From Pseudoroseomonas cervicalis (GTDB taxonomy: Bacteria > Pseudomonadota > Alphaproteobacteria > Acetobacterales > Acetobacteraceae), in assembly GCF_030818485.1 (NCBI RefSeq), contig NZ_JAUTAJ010000004.1, forward strand, positions 248,001-312,000: 64,000 bases of DNA, read 5' to 3'. The notes under the pieces were generated by a model that searched no databases, was not told the DNA's origin, and saw nothing but the letters and a program-made list of their open reading frames with translations. A program made the position numbers and the translations under genes. Positions within the stretch are counted from its first letter, which is position 1; every line of letters starts with the position of its first letter. This document shows positions 22,147 through 29,594 of the stretch, in pieces.

Positions 22147-23085
22147 ATGACGGATGCGGGGGATGCCGCCATCTGGGTGCTGGCCGACCCGCGCGCCGGC
22201 ACCGCCGCCCAGCCGCTGGGCATCGCCGAGCGGCTGGGCCTGCCCTTTGCCACGATCCCGCTGCGCTGGGGGGCGCTGGCGCGCATCCCCTGGCCGGTGC
22301 CCACCCTGGCCGGGGTGGAGGCCGGCGCCCGCCTGGCGATCCGCCCGCCCTGGCCGCGCCTGGTGCTCTCGGCCGGGCGGCGCTCGGCCCCCGTGGCGCG
22401 CTGGCTGGGGCGGCGGGGCGCCAGGCTGGTGCACGCCATGCGCCCGGGCTTCGGCGCGGCGGAGTTCGACCTGCTGGTGGTCGGCCGGCACGATTCGCCG
22501 CGCGGGGCGGCGAACCTCTTCCCCATCCTCGGCGCCTGCCACCGGATGAGCCCGGCGGCGCTGGCCGCCGCCCGCGCCGAATGGGCGGAACTCGGCGCGC
22601 TGCCGGGGCCGCGCGTGGCGCTGCTGCTGGGCGGCGCGGTGCGGGGGGAGGGGCTGGACCCCGATCTCGCCGCCGGCCTGGCGCGGCAGGCGGCGGGCAT
22701 GGGCGGCAGCGTGCTGGCCACCACCTCCCGCCGCAGCGGGGCGGCGGCGGCGGCCTCCGTGGCGGCGGCGCTGCAGGGCGTGCCGCATGTTCTGCATGGC
22801 TGGGGCAATGCCGGGCCCAACCCCTATGCCGGTTTCCTGGCCTGGGCGGATGCGGTGATCGCCACCGGCGACTCGGTCTCCATGCTGAGCGAGGCGCTGG
22901 CCACCGAGGCGCCGCTCTTCATCGCCGAAACCACCACGGCGCCGCGCCACCGGCGGCTGTGGCAGAGCCTGTACGAGGCCGGGCAGGCGCGGCCGCTCTC
23001 GGCCGGGGCGGCGCCCTTCAACCGCGTGCCGCTGGATGAGGCGGCGCGCGTGGCCACGGAGATCAAGGCAAGAGGCTGGATTTAA
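22147..23085 (+). CDS. ELM1/GtrOC1 family (DUF1022) protein
   Basis: A 312-residue protein of the 'mitochondrial fission ELM1' family (DUF1022), found in alphaproteobacteria and plant mitochondria and related in fold to GT-B glycosyltransferases. Seen are [22 protein letters not shown] at the N-terminus, [52 protein letters not shown], and [21 protein letters not shown] near the C-terminus. The last resembles the nucleotide-sugar half of GT-B enzymes. The molecular role is not settled. It is divergent from pyrE with 51 bp between starts. Confidence 0.85.
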   Translation: MTDAGDAAIWVLADPRAGTAAQPLGIAERLGLPFATIPLRWGALARIPWPVPTLAGVEAGARLAIRPPWPRLVLSAGRRSAPVARWLGRRGARLVHAMRPGFGAAEFDLLVVGRHDSPRGAANLFPILGACHRMSPAALAAARAEWAELGALPGPRVALLLGGAVRGEGLDPDLAAGLARQAAGMGGSVLATTSRRSGAAAAASVAAALQGVPHVLHGWGNAGPNPYAGFLAWADAVIATGDSVSMLSEALATEAPLFIAETTTAPRHRRLWQSLYEAGQARPLSAGAAPFNRVPLDEAARVATEIKARGWI

Positions 23086-23089
23086 GGAT

Positions 23090-23208
23090 CTTCTTTTTCT
23101 GAAGAAAAAGAAGCAAAAAGACTTCTTTCAGTTGGCGTCCCGCATATGGACATGAGCGGGACGCCAAACTGACAAAAGTTTTTTGGTTCTTTTTTTCAAA
23201 AAAGAACC
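23090..23208. repeat. Three-hairpin AT-rich element, copy A
   Basis: Three inverted repeats lie in a row. Hairpin 1 is 23090-23113 (CTTCTTTTTCT / AGAAAAAGAAG). Hairpin 2 is 23132-23167 (TTGGCGTCCCGC / GCGGGACGCCAA, 12-nt loop). Hairpin 3 is 23185-23208 (GGTTCTTTTTT / AAAAAAGAACC). The whole is the reverse complement of copy B at 27924-28041, with only the hairpin-2 loop and a few bases changed. It starts 4 bp after the ELM1-family stop, so it may act as a terminator. The A/T tracts stand out sharply in this GC-rich genome. Confidence 0.9.
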
Positions 23209-23279
23209 CTTTTCCCTTCCCCCTCTTGTCGTGCCGCCCATGCTGGCTACGCTCCGCCGGCCCGATCGGAGGAAAGCTC

Positions 23280-24350
23280 ATGTCCCGCAAATACCGCATC
23301 GCCGTCGTGCCCGGAGATGGCATCGGCAAGGAGACCGTGCCCGAGGGGCTGCGCGTGCTGGACGCCGCCGCCCGCCGCTTCGGCTTCGAGCTGGAGCTGG
23401 CGCATTACGACTGGTCCTGCGAGACCTATGCCCAGACCGGCCGCATGATGCCGGAGGATGGCATCGAGCGGCTGCGGCAGAGCGACAGCATTTTTCTCGG
23501 TGCCGTGGGCTGGCCGGGCGTGCCGGACCATGTCTCCCTCTGGGGCCTCTTGATCCCGATCCGCCGCGAGTTCGACCAGTATATCAGCCTGCGCCCCTGC
23601 AAGCTGATGCCCGGCGCCAAGACGCCGCTGGCCAACCGCACCCCGGCCGAGATCGATTTCTACGTGGTGCGCGAGAACACCGAGGGCGAGTATTCCTCCT
23701 CCGGCGGCAGGATGTTCGCCGGCACCGAGCGGGAATTCGTCACCCAGGACGCGGTCTTCACCCGCAAGGGTGTGGACCGGGTGATGAAATACGCCTTCGA
23801 GCTGGCCCAGACCCGGCCGCGCAAGAAGCTGACCAGCGCCACCAAGTCGAACGGCATCACCTTCACCATGCCCTACTGGGATGAGCGCTTCGCCGAGATG
23901 GCGAAGAGCTACCCGGATGTGACGACCGACCAGTTCCATATCGACATCCTCTGCGCGCATTTCGTGCAGCACCCGGACTGGTTCGACGTGGTGGTGGGCT
24001 CCAACCTGTTCGGCGACATCCTGTCGGATCTCGGCCCGGCGGTGGCGGGCTCGATCGGCATCGCGCCCTCGGCCAACATCAACCCGGAGAAGGCGCATCC
24101 CTCGATGTTCGAGCCGGTGCATGGTTCGGCCCCGGACATCGCCGGCAAGCATATCTGCAACCCGATCGGGCAGATCTGGTCGGGGGCCATGATGCTGGAG
24201 CATCTGGGGGAGAAGCAGGCGGCGGATGCCATCACCCGCAGCATCGAGACGCTGCTGGCCGAGGGCGGCCCGCGCACCCGCGACATGGGCGGCCAGGCCA
24301 ACACCTCCGATGTCGGCAAGGCCCTGGCCGAGGCGGTCGCCGCGGCCTGA
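23280..24350 (+). CDS. Tartrate dehydrogenase-like (isopropylmalate dehydrogenase family)
   Basis: A 356-residue beta-decarboxylating dehydrogenase. Seen are AVVPGDGIGKETVPEGLRVL, the substrate loop around FDQYISLRPCKLMPG, VRENTEGEYSSSGGRMFAGT, LTSATKSNGI, the metal-site DILCAHFVQHPDWFDVVVGS and NLFGDILSDLGPAVAGSIG, and the NAD-binding EPVHGSAPDIAGKHICNP. The words SSSGGRMFAGTEREFV and FVQHPDWFDVVV fit the tartrate dehydrogenase/D-malate dehydrogenase (TtuC/DmlA) branch rather than LeuB, and no leuACD genes are near. Those enzymes convert tartrate, D-malate or isopropylmalate with NAD+. The ATG at 23280 has GGAGGAAA 5 bp upstream. Confidence 0.85.
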   Translation: MSRKYRIAVVPGDGIGKETVPEGLRVLDAAARRFGFELELAHYDWSCETYAQTGRMMPEDGIERLRQSDSIFLGAVGWPGVPDHVSLWGLLIPIRREFDQYISLRPCKLMPGAKTPLANRTPAEIDFYVVRENTEGEYSSSGGRMFAGTEREFVTQDAVFTRKGVDRVMKYAFELAQTRPRKKLTSATKSNGITFTMPYWDERFAEMAKSYPDVTTDQFHIDILCAHFVQHPDWFDVVVGSNLFGDILSDLGPAVAGSIGIAPSANINPEKAHPSMFEPVHGSAPDIAGKHICNPIGQIWSGAMMLEHLGEKQAADAITRSIETLLAEGGPRTRDMGGQANTSDVGKALAEAVAAA

Positions 24351-24361
24351 GGCGGGGCGGC

Positions 24362-24383
24362 GGAGGGGCGTCCCCGCCCCTCC
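24362..24383 (+). terminator. Hairpin after the tartrate-dehydrogenase-like gene
   Basis: A perfect 9-bp GC stem (GGAGGGGCG / CGCCCCTCC) with a 4-nt loop lies 11 bp after the stop codon. It lacks a clear T run, so termination is inferred from position. Confidence 0.5.
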
Positions 24384-24433
24384 CGAGTCCCCCTTGCGAC
24401 CAGGGCATGGGCGGCTTCTGGCGCAGAGGAAAC

Positions 24434-24462
24434 TTGAACGCCCATTCAGATGAGCTTATAAA
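24434..24462 (+). promoter_or_regulatory. Sigma70-type promoter of the small gene at 24523
   Basis: TTGAAC (24434-24439) and TTATAA (24457-24462) are spaced by exactly 17 bp, the best match to a housekeeping promoter seen in this window. Transcription would start near 24469, just before the 32-bp inverted repeat. Confidence 0.7.
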
Positions 24463-24474
24463 AACGCCGGGACG

Positions 24475-24506
24475 AGTTGCGAGCCATTCTCAACTGGCTC
24501 GCAACT
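24475..24506. promoter_or_regulatory. Perfect 12-bp inverted repeat at the 5' end of the small-gene transcript
   Basis: AGTTGCGAGCCA (24475-24486) and TGGCTCGCAACT (24495-24506) are exact reverse complements around the 8-nt loop TTCTCAAC. The element lies between the predicted transcription start and the AGGAG ribosome site at 24509-24513. It could be a protein operator or a 5' RNA stem-loop controlling stability or translation. The half TTGCGAGCCATTCTCAA is faintly like a Fur/Irr-type box, which is speculative. Confidence 0.75.
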
Positions 24507-24522
24507 GCAGGAGTAAGAGCGG

Positions 24523-24762
24523 ATGGGCAACGACTTCAGCCACATCACCCGTCGGTGTGAGCGTGCTGTGGTGACCGCGTATCGTGAGCTGCGGGAGACC
24601 GGGAATGACGATCTGTCGTCCTTCCGGGCCTGCACGGCGCTGTACCGGATCCACCACCCGGAATCCTCGGTGAACGAGGCGCGCCGGCTGGTGTCGGAGT
24701 GGATCGACCACCACATCGTGCGCGGCGAATCCGGCCCGACCGATGGGTGCGAGTGCCCCTGA
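24523..24762 (+). CDS. Small hypothetical protein (79 aa) in its own transcription unit
   Basis: A 79-residue, mostly helical protein starting MGNDFSHITRRCERAVVTAY, with REARRLVSEWID-like helices (NEARRLVSEWIDHHIV) and a polar C-terminal tail ending TDGCECP. It has three cysteines (one in RRCER, two in the CEC near the end), no signal peptide and no membrane segment. I do not recognise the family. The gene is convincing because it has a good promoter, a 5' perfect inverted repeat, an AGGAG ribosome site 9 bp before the ATG, and a textbook terminator downstream. It therefore forms a monocistronic unit probably made at high level or under tight control. Confidence 0.8.
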   Translation: MGNDFSHITRRCERAVVTAYRELRETGNDDLSSFRACTALYRIHHPESSVNEARRLVSEWIDHHIVRGESGPTDGCECP

Positions 24763-24819
24763 CGGTTCTGCCCCGCGGGCAGTAGCGGGCGCGCGGCGCC
24801 CGACAGCCTGACCATAGGC

Positions 24820-24847
24820 CCCGGGGGATCGCTCCCCCGGGTTTTTT
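24820..24847 (+). terminator. Rho-independent terminator
   Basis: A perfect 9-bp stem (CCCGGGGGA at 24820-24828, TCCCCCGGG at 24833-24841) with the 4-nt loop TCGC is followed directly by six T at 24842-24847. It ends the small-gene transcript and lies 20 bp from the convergent gamma-glutamyltransferase stop. Confidence 0.9.
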
Positions 24848-24866
24848 GTTACAGGCGTTTCCTGTT

Positions 24867-26573
24867 TCAGGCCTTGGCCGCCCGCACCTCCGGGTCGAAG
24901 CGCACACCCGGCCGCGCCAGCCCGCCCGAGATGCCGACCGGCGTGCCATCGGCGCGCCAGCAGGCGGCGCCCTCGATCATGCCGTTCTCATGGAAGCGCA
25001 CGGCGCCCATGCCGCCGCCGATATGCTTCACCCGCTGCACCCGGTGGCCGATCGCGGCCAGCGCCGGGTCCAGCGTGGCGGCGATGGTCGGCTCCAGCTC
25101 CAGCGTGTGGCCATTGGTCCAGATGCGCGGCGCCTCCACCGCGTCCTGCAATTCCATGCCGTGGTCGATCAGGTTGATCACCGCCTGCATGGCCGAGCCG
25201 AAGATGCGCAGGCCCCCCGGCAGGCCGAGCGCGAAGCAGGGCTTGCCATCGCGCGCCACGATGGTCGGCGCCATCGAGGTGAAGACCCGCTTGCCCGGCG
25301 CCACCGACAGCGCCTTGCCCGGATGCGGGTCGAAATTGAACATGTAGTTGTTGGCGATCAGCCCGGTGCCGGGGATGGTGAAGCGCGCGCCGAACAGGCT
25401 GTTGATGGTCTGCGTCGTCGCCACGATGGTGCCGGCGGCATCCGCCACGGTGACATGCGTGGTGTTGGCGGATTCGGCCAGCACCTCCCCGGGCGGGATG
25501 CCGGGCGTCCAGTCCTGCGCCCGATCCTGGCGCAGCAGGGCGCGGCGCTCGGCGGCGTAGTCCTTGGCGGTCAGCCGCTCGACGGGGACGCGGATGAAGG
25601 CCGGGTCGGCGGTCGCCACGCCACGGTCGGCGAAGGCCATCTTCAGCGCCTCGGCCAGCAGGTGGACGGTGGCGGCGCTGCCGGAGCCCAGCGCGCCCAG
25701 GTCATAGCCCTCCAGCAGGTTCAGCATCTGCGTCACATGCACGCCCGCCGAGGAGGGCGGCGGCGGCGCCATCACCTGGTAGCCGCGATATTCGCCGGTG
25801 ATCGGGGCGCGCTCCACCACCCGGTATTCGGCCAGGTCGCGCTCGGTGATCAGCCCGCCGGAGGCCGCCATATGCGCCGCCAGGGCCCGGCCCAGCGCGC
25901 CGCCATAGAGCGCCGCCGGGCCCTCGCGCGCGATCAGCCGCAGCGACTCGGCCAGCTCCGGCTGGCGGATCAGCGCGCCCACCGCCGGCGGCGCGCCGCC
26001 GGGCAGGAAGGTCGCGGCCAGGCCCGGGTCCAGCGCCAGCTCATGCGCCGCATCGGCGATGGCGCCGGTCAGATAGGCGGTGGCACGGAAACCCTCCGCC
26101 GCGGCGCGGATCGCCGGGCGCAGCACTTCCTCCAGGGGCAGGCTGCCATGCTCGGCCAGCGCCCGGCACCAGCCGGCCAGCGCCCCCGGCACGCCCATGG
26201 CCAGCACGCCCAGCGCGTTCTTCCGCCCCGCCGTCTCCTGATAGTCGGGCAGGGTGTCGGAGAGCGGCTCATACATGTCCGGCCGCGCCGCGGCGGGGGC
26301 GGTGGAGAGCCCGTCCAGCACCACATGCCGCCCATCCGGCAGCCGCAGATGCGCCACACCGCCGCCCAGCGGCCCGACCATCATCGGCTCCACCACGGTC
26401 AGGGTGAACAGCGCGGCGATGGCGGCGTCCACCGCATTGCCGCCGGCCAGCAGCATCTCCGCCCCCGCCGCCGAGGCCACGGGGTGGTTGGTCACCACCA
26501 TGCCCTTGCTGGCCAGGGCCGGCTGCTTCTCGCGCAGAAACGGACTGCCGGCGCGGGTTTTCCAGTCACTCAT
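24867..26573 (-). CDS. ggt: Gamma-glutamyltransferase
   Basis: An Ntn-hydrolase that cleaves gamma-glutamyl bonds of glutathione and similar compounds and self-processes into two subunits. The 568-residue precursor has MVVTNHPVASAAGAEMLLAG at the N-terminus and GGNAVDAAIAALFTLTVVEP. The processing site is in ESANTTHVTVAD; Thr371 would become the N-terminal nucleophile. NSLFGARF and GLPGGLRIFGS follow. No signal peptide is visible, so unlike E. coli Ggt it may be cytoplasmic and could act in another gamma-glutamyl pathway (YwrD-type). The start overlaps the upstream amidotransferase gene by 4 bp (ATGA), suggesting the two enzymes work on related substrates. Confidence 0.9.
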   Translation of the reverse strand: MSDWKTRAGSPFLREKQPALASKGMVVTNHPVASAAGAEMLLAGGNAVDAAIAALFTLTVVEPMMVGPLGGGVAHLRLPDGRHVVLDGLSTAPAAARPDMYEPLSDTLPDYQETAGRKNALGVLAMGVPGALAGWCRALAEHGSLPLEEVLRPAIRAAAEGFRATAYLTGAIADAAHELALDPGLAATFLPGGAPPAVGALIRQPELAESLRLIAREGPAALYGGALGRALAAHMAASGGLITERDLAEYRVVERAPITGEYRGYQVMAPPPPSSAGVHVTQMLNLLEGYDLGALGSGSAATVHLLAEALKMAFADRGVATADPAFIRVPVERLTAKDYAAERRALLRQDRAQDWTPGIPPGEVLAESANTTHVTVADAAGTIVATTQTINSLFGARFTIPGTGLIANNYMFNFDPHPGKALSVAPGKRVFTSMAPTIVARDGKPCFALGLPGGLRIFGSAMQAVINLIDHGMELQDAVEAPRIWTNGHTLELEPTIAATLDPALAAIGHRVQRVKHIGGGMGAVRFHENGMIEGAACWRADGTPVGISGGLARPGVRFDPEVRAAKA

Positions 26574-27322
26574 GGGGCTACTCCCTGGCAGGCGGCGCCG
26601 AAGGCGCGGAAGAGGGCGGTGCTCGGCGCATCCTCGTGGAAGCGCCATTCGGGGTGCCATTGCACGGCCAGCTGGAAGCCGGTGGCGGCTTCGGGGCGCA
26701 GCGCCTCCACCGTGCCGTCGGGCGCCAGGGCGTCCACCGCCAAGCCGGGGGCGACGCGGTCCACACCCTGCATGTGCACGGAATTGACCAGGAAGCGCGC
26801 CTGGCCGGTCACCTGGCGCAGCAGCCCCTCGGCCGCCACATCGTGGCGCATGCGGTATCGCTCCGCGCTGCTGCTGCCCTGGCCGCGATGGTCGTCGCGC
26901 CCCGCCAGCAGATGCAGCCGGCTGTGCAGCGTGCCGCCGAAGGCGACATTCATCTCCTGCAGCCCGCGGCAGATGGCCAGCACCGGCAGGCCGCGCGCGA
27001 TGGCGGCGCGGAGCAGCGGCAGGCTGGTCGCGTCGCGGTCCGGATCCTCCAGCTCGCCCTCCGGCGCCGCGCCGCCGCCATAGAGCGCCGGCTGCACATT
27101 GCTGGGCGAGCCCGGCACCAGCAGCCCGTCCAGCCGCTCCAGGAAGCCTTCCGCGTCCAGCGCATCGGCCATGGGCGGGATCAGCACCGGGCGAACCCCG
27201 GCGCCCTCGGCCAGGGCGGTCATGTAGCGGGAGGGGGTGGCATGCTGCCAATGCCCGCCCAACTCGCGATGGCAGGCGGGCACGCCGACCCAGGGCCGGC
27301 GCGAGGTGTGAAGCGCGGTCAT
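26570..27322 (-). CDS. Gamma-glutamyl-gamma-aminobutyrate hydrolase family (PuuD-like) protein
   Basis: A 250-residue class I glutamine-amidotransferase-fold hydrolase, the family that includes PuuD, which hydrolyses gamma-glutamyl-GABA in putrescine breakdown. Seen are VGVPACHRELGGHWQHATPS, LIPPMADALD, LLVPGSPSNVQPALYGG, the nucleophile elbow LAICRGLQEMNVAFGGTLH (catalytic Cys) and the catalytic His in VQWHPEWRF. It is the first gene of a pair with ggt, both acting on gamma-glutamyl compounds. No other put/puu genes are present, so the exact substrate is open. The ATG at 27322 fits the start of the fold. Confidence 0.88.
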   Translation of the reverse strand: MTALHTSRRPWVGVPACHRELGGHWQHATPSRYMTALAEGAGVRPVLIPPMADALDAEGFLERLDGLLVPGSPSNVQPALYGGGAAPEGELEDPDRDATSLPLLRAAIARGLPVLAICRGLQEMNVAFGGTLHSRLHLLAGRDDHRGQGSSSAERYRMRHDVAAEGLLRQVTGQARFLVNSVHMQGVDRVAPGLAVDALAPDGTVEALRPEAATGFQLAVQWHPEWRFHEDAPSTALFRAFGAACQGVAP

Positions 27323-27422
27323 GCGGTCAGGCTCGCGCTGCGGCGCGGCCTTGTCCAGGCCACCCCTTCCCCAGCCCGCGCGCCCGGCCCCATATCGGCG
27401 GGGACAGACAGCAGGAGACGCC

Positions 27423-27920
27423 ATGACCCAGGATGATCCCGAGGCGCTGCGGGCGCTGGCCGAGAAGCTGTTCGACGCCGCCCGCGCCGGCGACACGGCC
27501 ACGCTCGCCCCGGCGCTGGAGCACGGGCTGCCGGCCGATCTGCGCAACGAGAAGGGCGACAGCCTGCTGATGCTGGCCGCCTATCACGGGCAGGAGGCGG
27601 CGGTGCGCCTGCTGCTGCAACGCGGCGCCAACCCGAACCTGGCCAATGACCGCGGCCAGCTGCCGCTGGCCGGGGCGGTGTTCAAGGGCGCCAGCGGCGT
27701 CGTCCAGGCCCTGCTGGAGCATGGTGCCGCGGTGGACGCCGCCGGGCCCGATGGCCGCACGCCCCTGATGATGGCGGCCATGTTCAACCGCGACGAAATG
27801 GTGGAGGCGCTGCTGCAGGCGGGTGCCAACCGGAACGCGCAGGACGCCGCGGGGGCCACGGCGGCGCAGATGGCGCGGGCGATGGGCGCGCGGAATGCCT
27901 TGAGTTTGCTGGAAGAGTAA
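27423..27920 (+). CDS. Ankyrin repeat protein
   Basis: A 165-residue cytoplasmic protein of about four ankyrin repeats. The helix-turn-helix-loop units are visible as KGDSLLMLAAYHGQEAAVRL / LLQRGANPNLANDRGQLPLA / ALLEHGAAVDAAGPDGRTPL / ALLQAGANRNAQDAAGATAA. Such proteins mediate protein-protein contacts; the partner is unknown. It is divergent from the PuuD-like gene; starts are 100 bp apart. The 3' side runs into the three-hairpin element copy B. Confidence 0.9.
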   Translation: MTQDDPEALRALAEKLFDAARAGDTATLAPALEHGLPADLRNEKGDSLLMLAAYHGQEAAVRLLLQRGANPNLANDRGQLPLAGAVFKGASGVVQALLEHGAAVDAAGPDGRTPLMMAAMFNRDEMVEALLQAGANRNAQDAAGATAAQMARAMGARNALSLLEE

Positions 27921-27923
27921 GAC

Positions 27924-28041
27924 GTTCTTTTTTGAAAAAAAGAACCAAAAAACTTTTGTCAGTTGGCGTCCCGCGTATGGCCTGAGGCGGGACGCCAAAC
28001 TGAAGAAAGTCTTTTTGCTTCTTTTTCTTCAGAAAAAGAAG
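27924..28041. repeat. Three-hairpin AT-rich element, copy B (inverted relative to copy A)
   Basis: The same three inverted repeats as copy A in reverse orientation: GTTCTTTTTTG... at 27924-27946, the GGCGTCCCGC / GCGGGACGCC hairpin at 27960-28002, and CTTCTTTTTCT / AGAAAAAGAAG at 28018-28041. The hairpin-2 loop differs from copy A and the single extra T/A has moved to the other arm, so pairing is kept while sequence changes. It sits between the convergent ankyrin and racemase genes, starting 3 bp after one stop and ending 1 bp before the other, as a bidirectional terminator would. Confidence 0.9.
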
Positions 28042-28042
28042 A

Positions 28043-28765
28043 TCACTTCCCTGCCCATTTCAACGCCGCCAGCGCCAGCGCATCGATCGTATCCACCAGC
28101 GGCAGACCGATCTCCGCCGAGGGCCCCGCCTGGATGCCGAGCGGGATTTCCGTGCAGCCCAGCACCACCGCCGCCGCGCCGCGCGCCTTCAGCCGCGCCG
28201 CCGCCTCAGCCAGCGGCGAATAGGCCTCGGCCACCCGGTTCGCCTTCACCAGCGCGATGCCGGGGGAGACGAGGTCGCGCATCTCCGCCTCGTCCGGGGT
28301 GATGACGCTGTAGCCGCGCGCCTCCAGCCGCGGCTGGTAGAGCCGCATGGCCAGCGTGCCCGCCGTCGCCAGCAGCCCGATGCGTCCCGAGGCGACGCCC
28401 TGCCGCGCCAGCTCCTCCGCCGCGGCGTCGACGATGTGCAGGATGGGCAGGGGGGTCGCCGCCTGCATCGCCTCGTACCAGCCATGGGCGGTGTTGCAGG
28501 GAATGGCGATGGCGCCGCAACCGGCGGATTCGAGCCCGGCGATGCCGCGCAGCAGCCAGGGCAGCGGGTCCTCGCCACCCGCCAGCCGCGCGGCGGTGCG
28601 GTCGGGGATGCGCGGGTCGGACCAGAGCAGCGCGGGCAGGTGGTCCTGGTCGCGCTCGGCCGGGGTCAGCAGCGTCAGCCGCAGCATGAACTGGGCGCTG
28701 GCCAGCGGCCCCATGCCGCCCAACACGCCCAAGAAGGGCACGCCCAGGAAGGGAGCGCCGCTCAC
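28043..28765 (-). CDS. Aspartate/glutamate racemase family protein
   Basis: A 240-residue protein of the cofactor-independent Asp/Glu racemase family (YgeA/RacD-like). The two catalytic cysteines lie in IAIPCNTAHGWYEAM and VVLGCTEIPLGIQ. The N-terminus GVLGGMGPLASAQFMLRL is the family start motif, and RIGLLATAGTLAMRLYQPRL forms the second lobe. It interconverts L- and D-amino acids; the exact substrate is not predictable. The start is GTG at 28765, overlapping the TauE-type gene stop (GTGA), so it is the second gene of a two-gene operon. Confidence 0.9.
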   Translation of the reverse strand: MSGAPFLGVPFLGVLGGMGPLASAQFMLRLTLLTPAERDQDHLPALLWSDPRIPDRTAARLAGGEDPLPWLLRGIAGLESAGCGAIAIPCNTAHGWYEAMQAATPLPILHIVDAAAEELARQGVASGRIGLLATAGTLAMRLYQPRLEARGYSVITPDEAEMRDLVSPGIALVKANRVAEAYSPLAEAAARLKARGAAAVVLGCTEIPLGIQAGPSAEIGLPLVDTIDALALAALKWAGK

Positions 28766-29523
28766 AGCCCGAGCCCATCCGCCACCAGCTTGATGCCGGT
28801 GGCCGCCAGAAGAACATGGATCACGCGGTAGAAGACCTTGTCGCTGATACGCCCCTGCAGCCAGACGCCGAGCCGCACGCCAATCGGCGCCAGCGGCAGC
28901 AGCACTAGGCTGGTGAGCAGATTGCCCGGGCTGAGCTGCCCGAGCGCCGCATAGGGCACCAGCTTGACGTAATTGACCACCCCGAAGAACACGACGGTGG
29001 TCGCCGCCAGCTGCGCCCGCTCCAGCCGCAGCGGGTAGAGATAGACCGCCAGCGGTGGCCCGCCCGCATGGGCGATGGTGCTGGTGAAGCCGGAGATGGC
29101 GGACCAGAACCCGCCTTTGATCCGGTTCGGCGCGGCGGGCGGCGGCGGCGTGCCATGCCGCGCCAGCCAGAGATTGCGCGCCAGGAAGGCCAGCGCGATG
29201 ACCCCCACCATCAGCTTGGTCATGCGGTCGCTCATCAGCCCGAAGGCCAGGCTGCCGAGCGCGATGCCGAGCAGCCCGCCCGGGATGATCGCCCGCATCT
29301 CCCGCAGGCTCCAGCGCCCCCACCAGGCGCGCAGGCCGGCGATGTCCATGGCGCAGAGCACCGGCAGCGAGATGGCCGCGGCCTGCGGCGCCGGCAGCAG
29401 CAGCGCCATGGCCGGCACCGAGAGATTGCCGCCGCCCGAGGCAAAGCCGCCCTTGCTGATACCGGTCACCAGCAGCGCGGGCACGGCCAGGGCGTAGAAC
29501 CAGGGATCGGTGATGAGGGGCAC
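28762..29523 (-). CDS. TauE/SafE family sulfite/anion exporter-like permease
   Basis: About 253 residues with eight hydrophobic segments. It contains LLVTGISKGGFASGGGNLSV and, in the second half, FWSAISGFTSTIAHAGGPPL, the duplicated glycine-rich motifs of the TauE/SafE (DUF81) family of anion permeases. The start is uncertain: a GTG at 29523 gives a protein starting at the membrane domain, while a TTG at 29592, preceded by GGAG, would add 23 residues. It is coupled to the racemase gene. It is divergent from a second TauE/SafE gene only about 10-70 bp away. Confidence 0.82.
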   Translation of the reverse strand: MPLITDPWFYALAVPALLVTGISKGGFASGGGNLSVPAMALLLPAPQAAAISLPVLCAMDIAGLRAWWGRWSLREMRAIIPGGLLGIALGSLAFGLMSDRMTKLMVGVIALAFLARNLWLARHGTPPPPAAPNRIKGGFWSAISGFTSTIAHAGGPPLAVYLYPLRLERAQLAATTVVFFGVVNYVKLVPYAALGQLSPGNLLTSLVLLPLAPIGVRLGVWLQGRISDKVFYRVIHVLLAATGIKLVADGLGL

Positions 29524-29594
29524 GGGCTGACGGAACCGGGGCAGGGGTGTAAGCACAGGGTGCAACGCCCCCTTCCTGCCGCCAAGGTCCAAGA

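Noticed and set aside
23280..24350. leuB (3-isopropylmalate dehydrogenase)
   Set aside because: Substrate-loop and C-terminal phrases fit the tartrate/D-malate dehydrogenase branch and no other leucine genes are near.
24475..24506. Fur box upstream of a hemP-like gene
   Set aside because: The half-sites match Fur only weakly and the 79-aa protein shows none of the HemP sequence features.
23090..28041. Composite transposon with the paired elements as ends
   Set aside because: There is no transposase and no target-site duplication. The contained genes are ordinary and each element itself has a three-hairpin structure placed right at gene stops, which fits terminators better.
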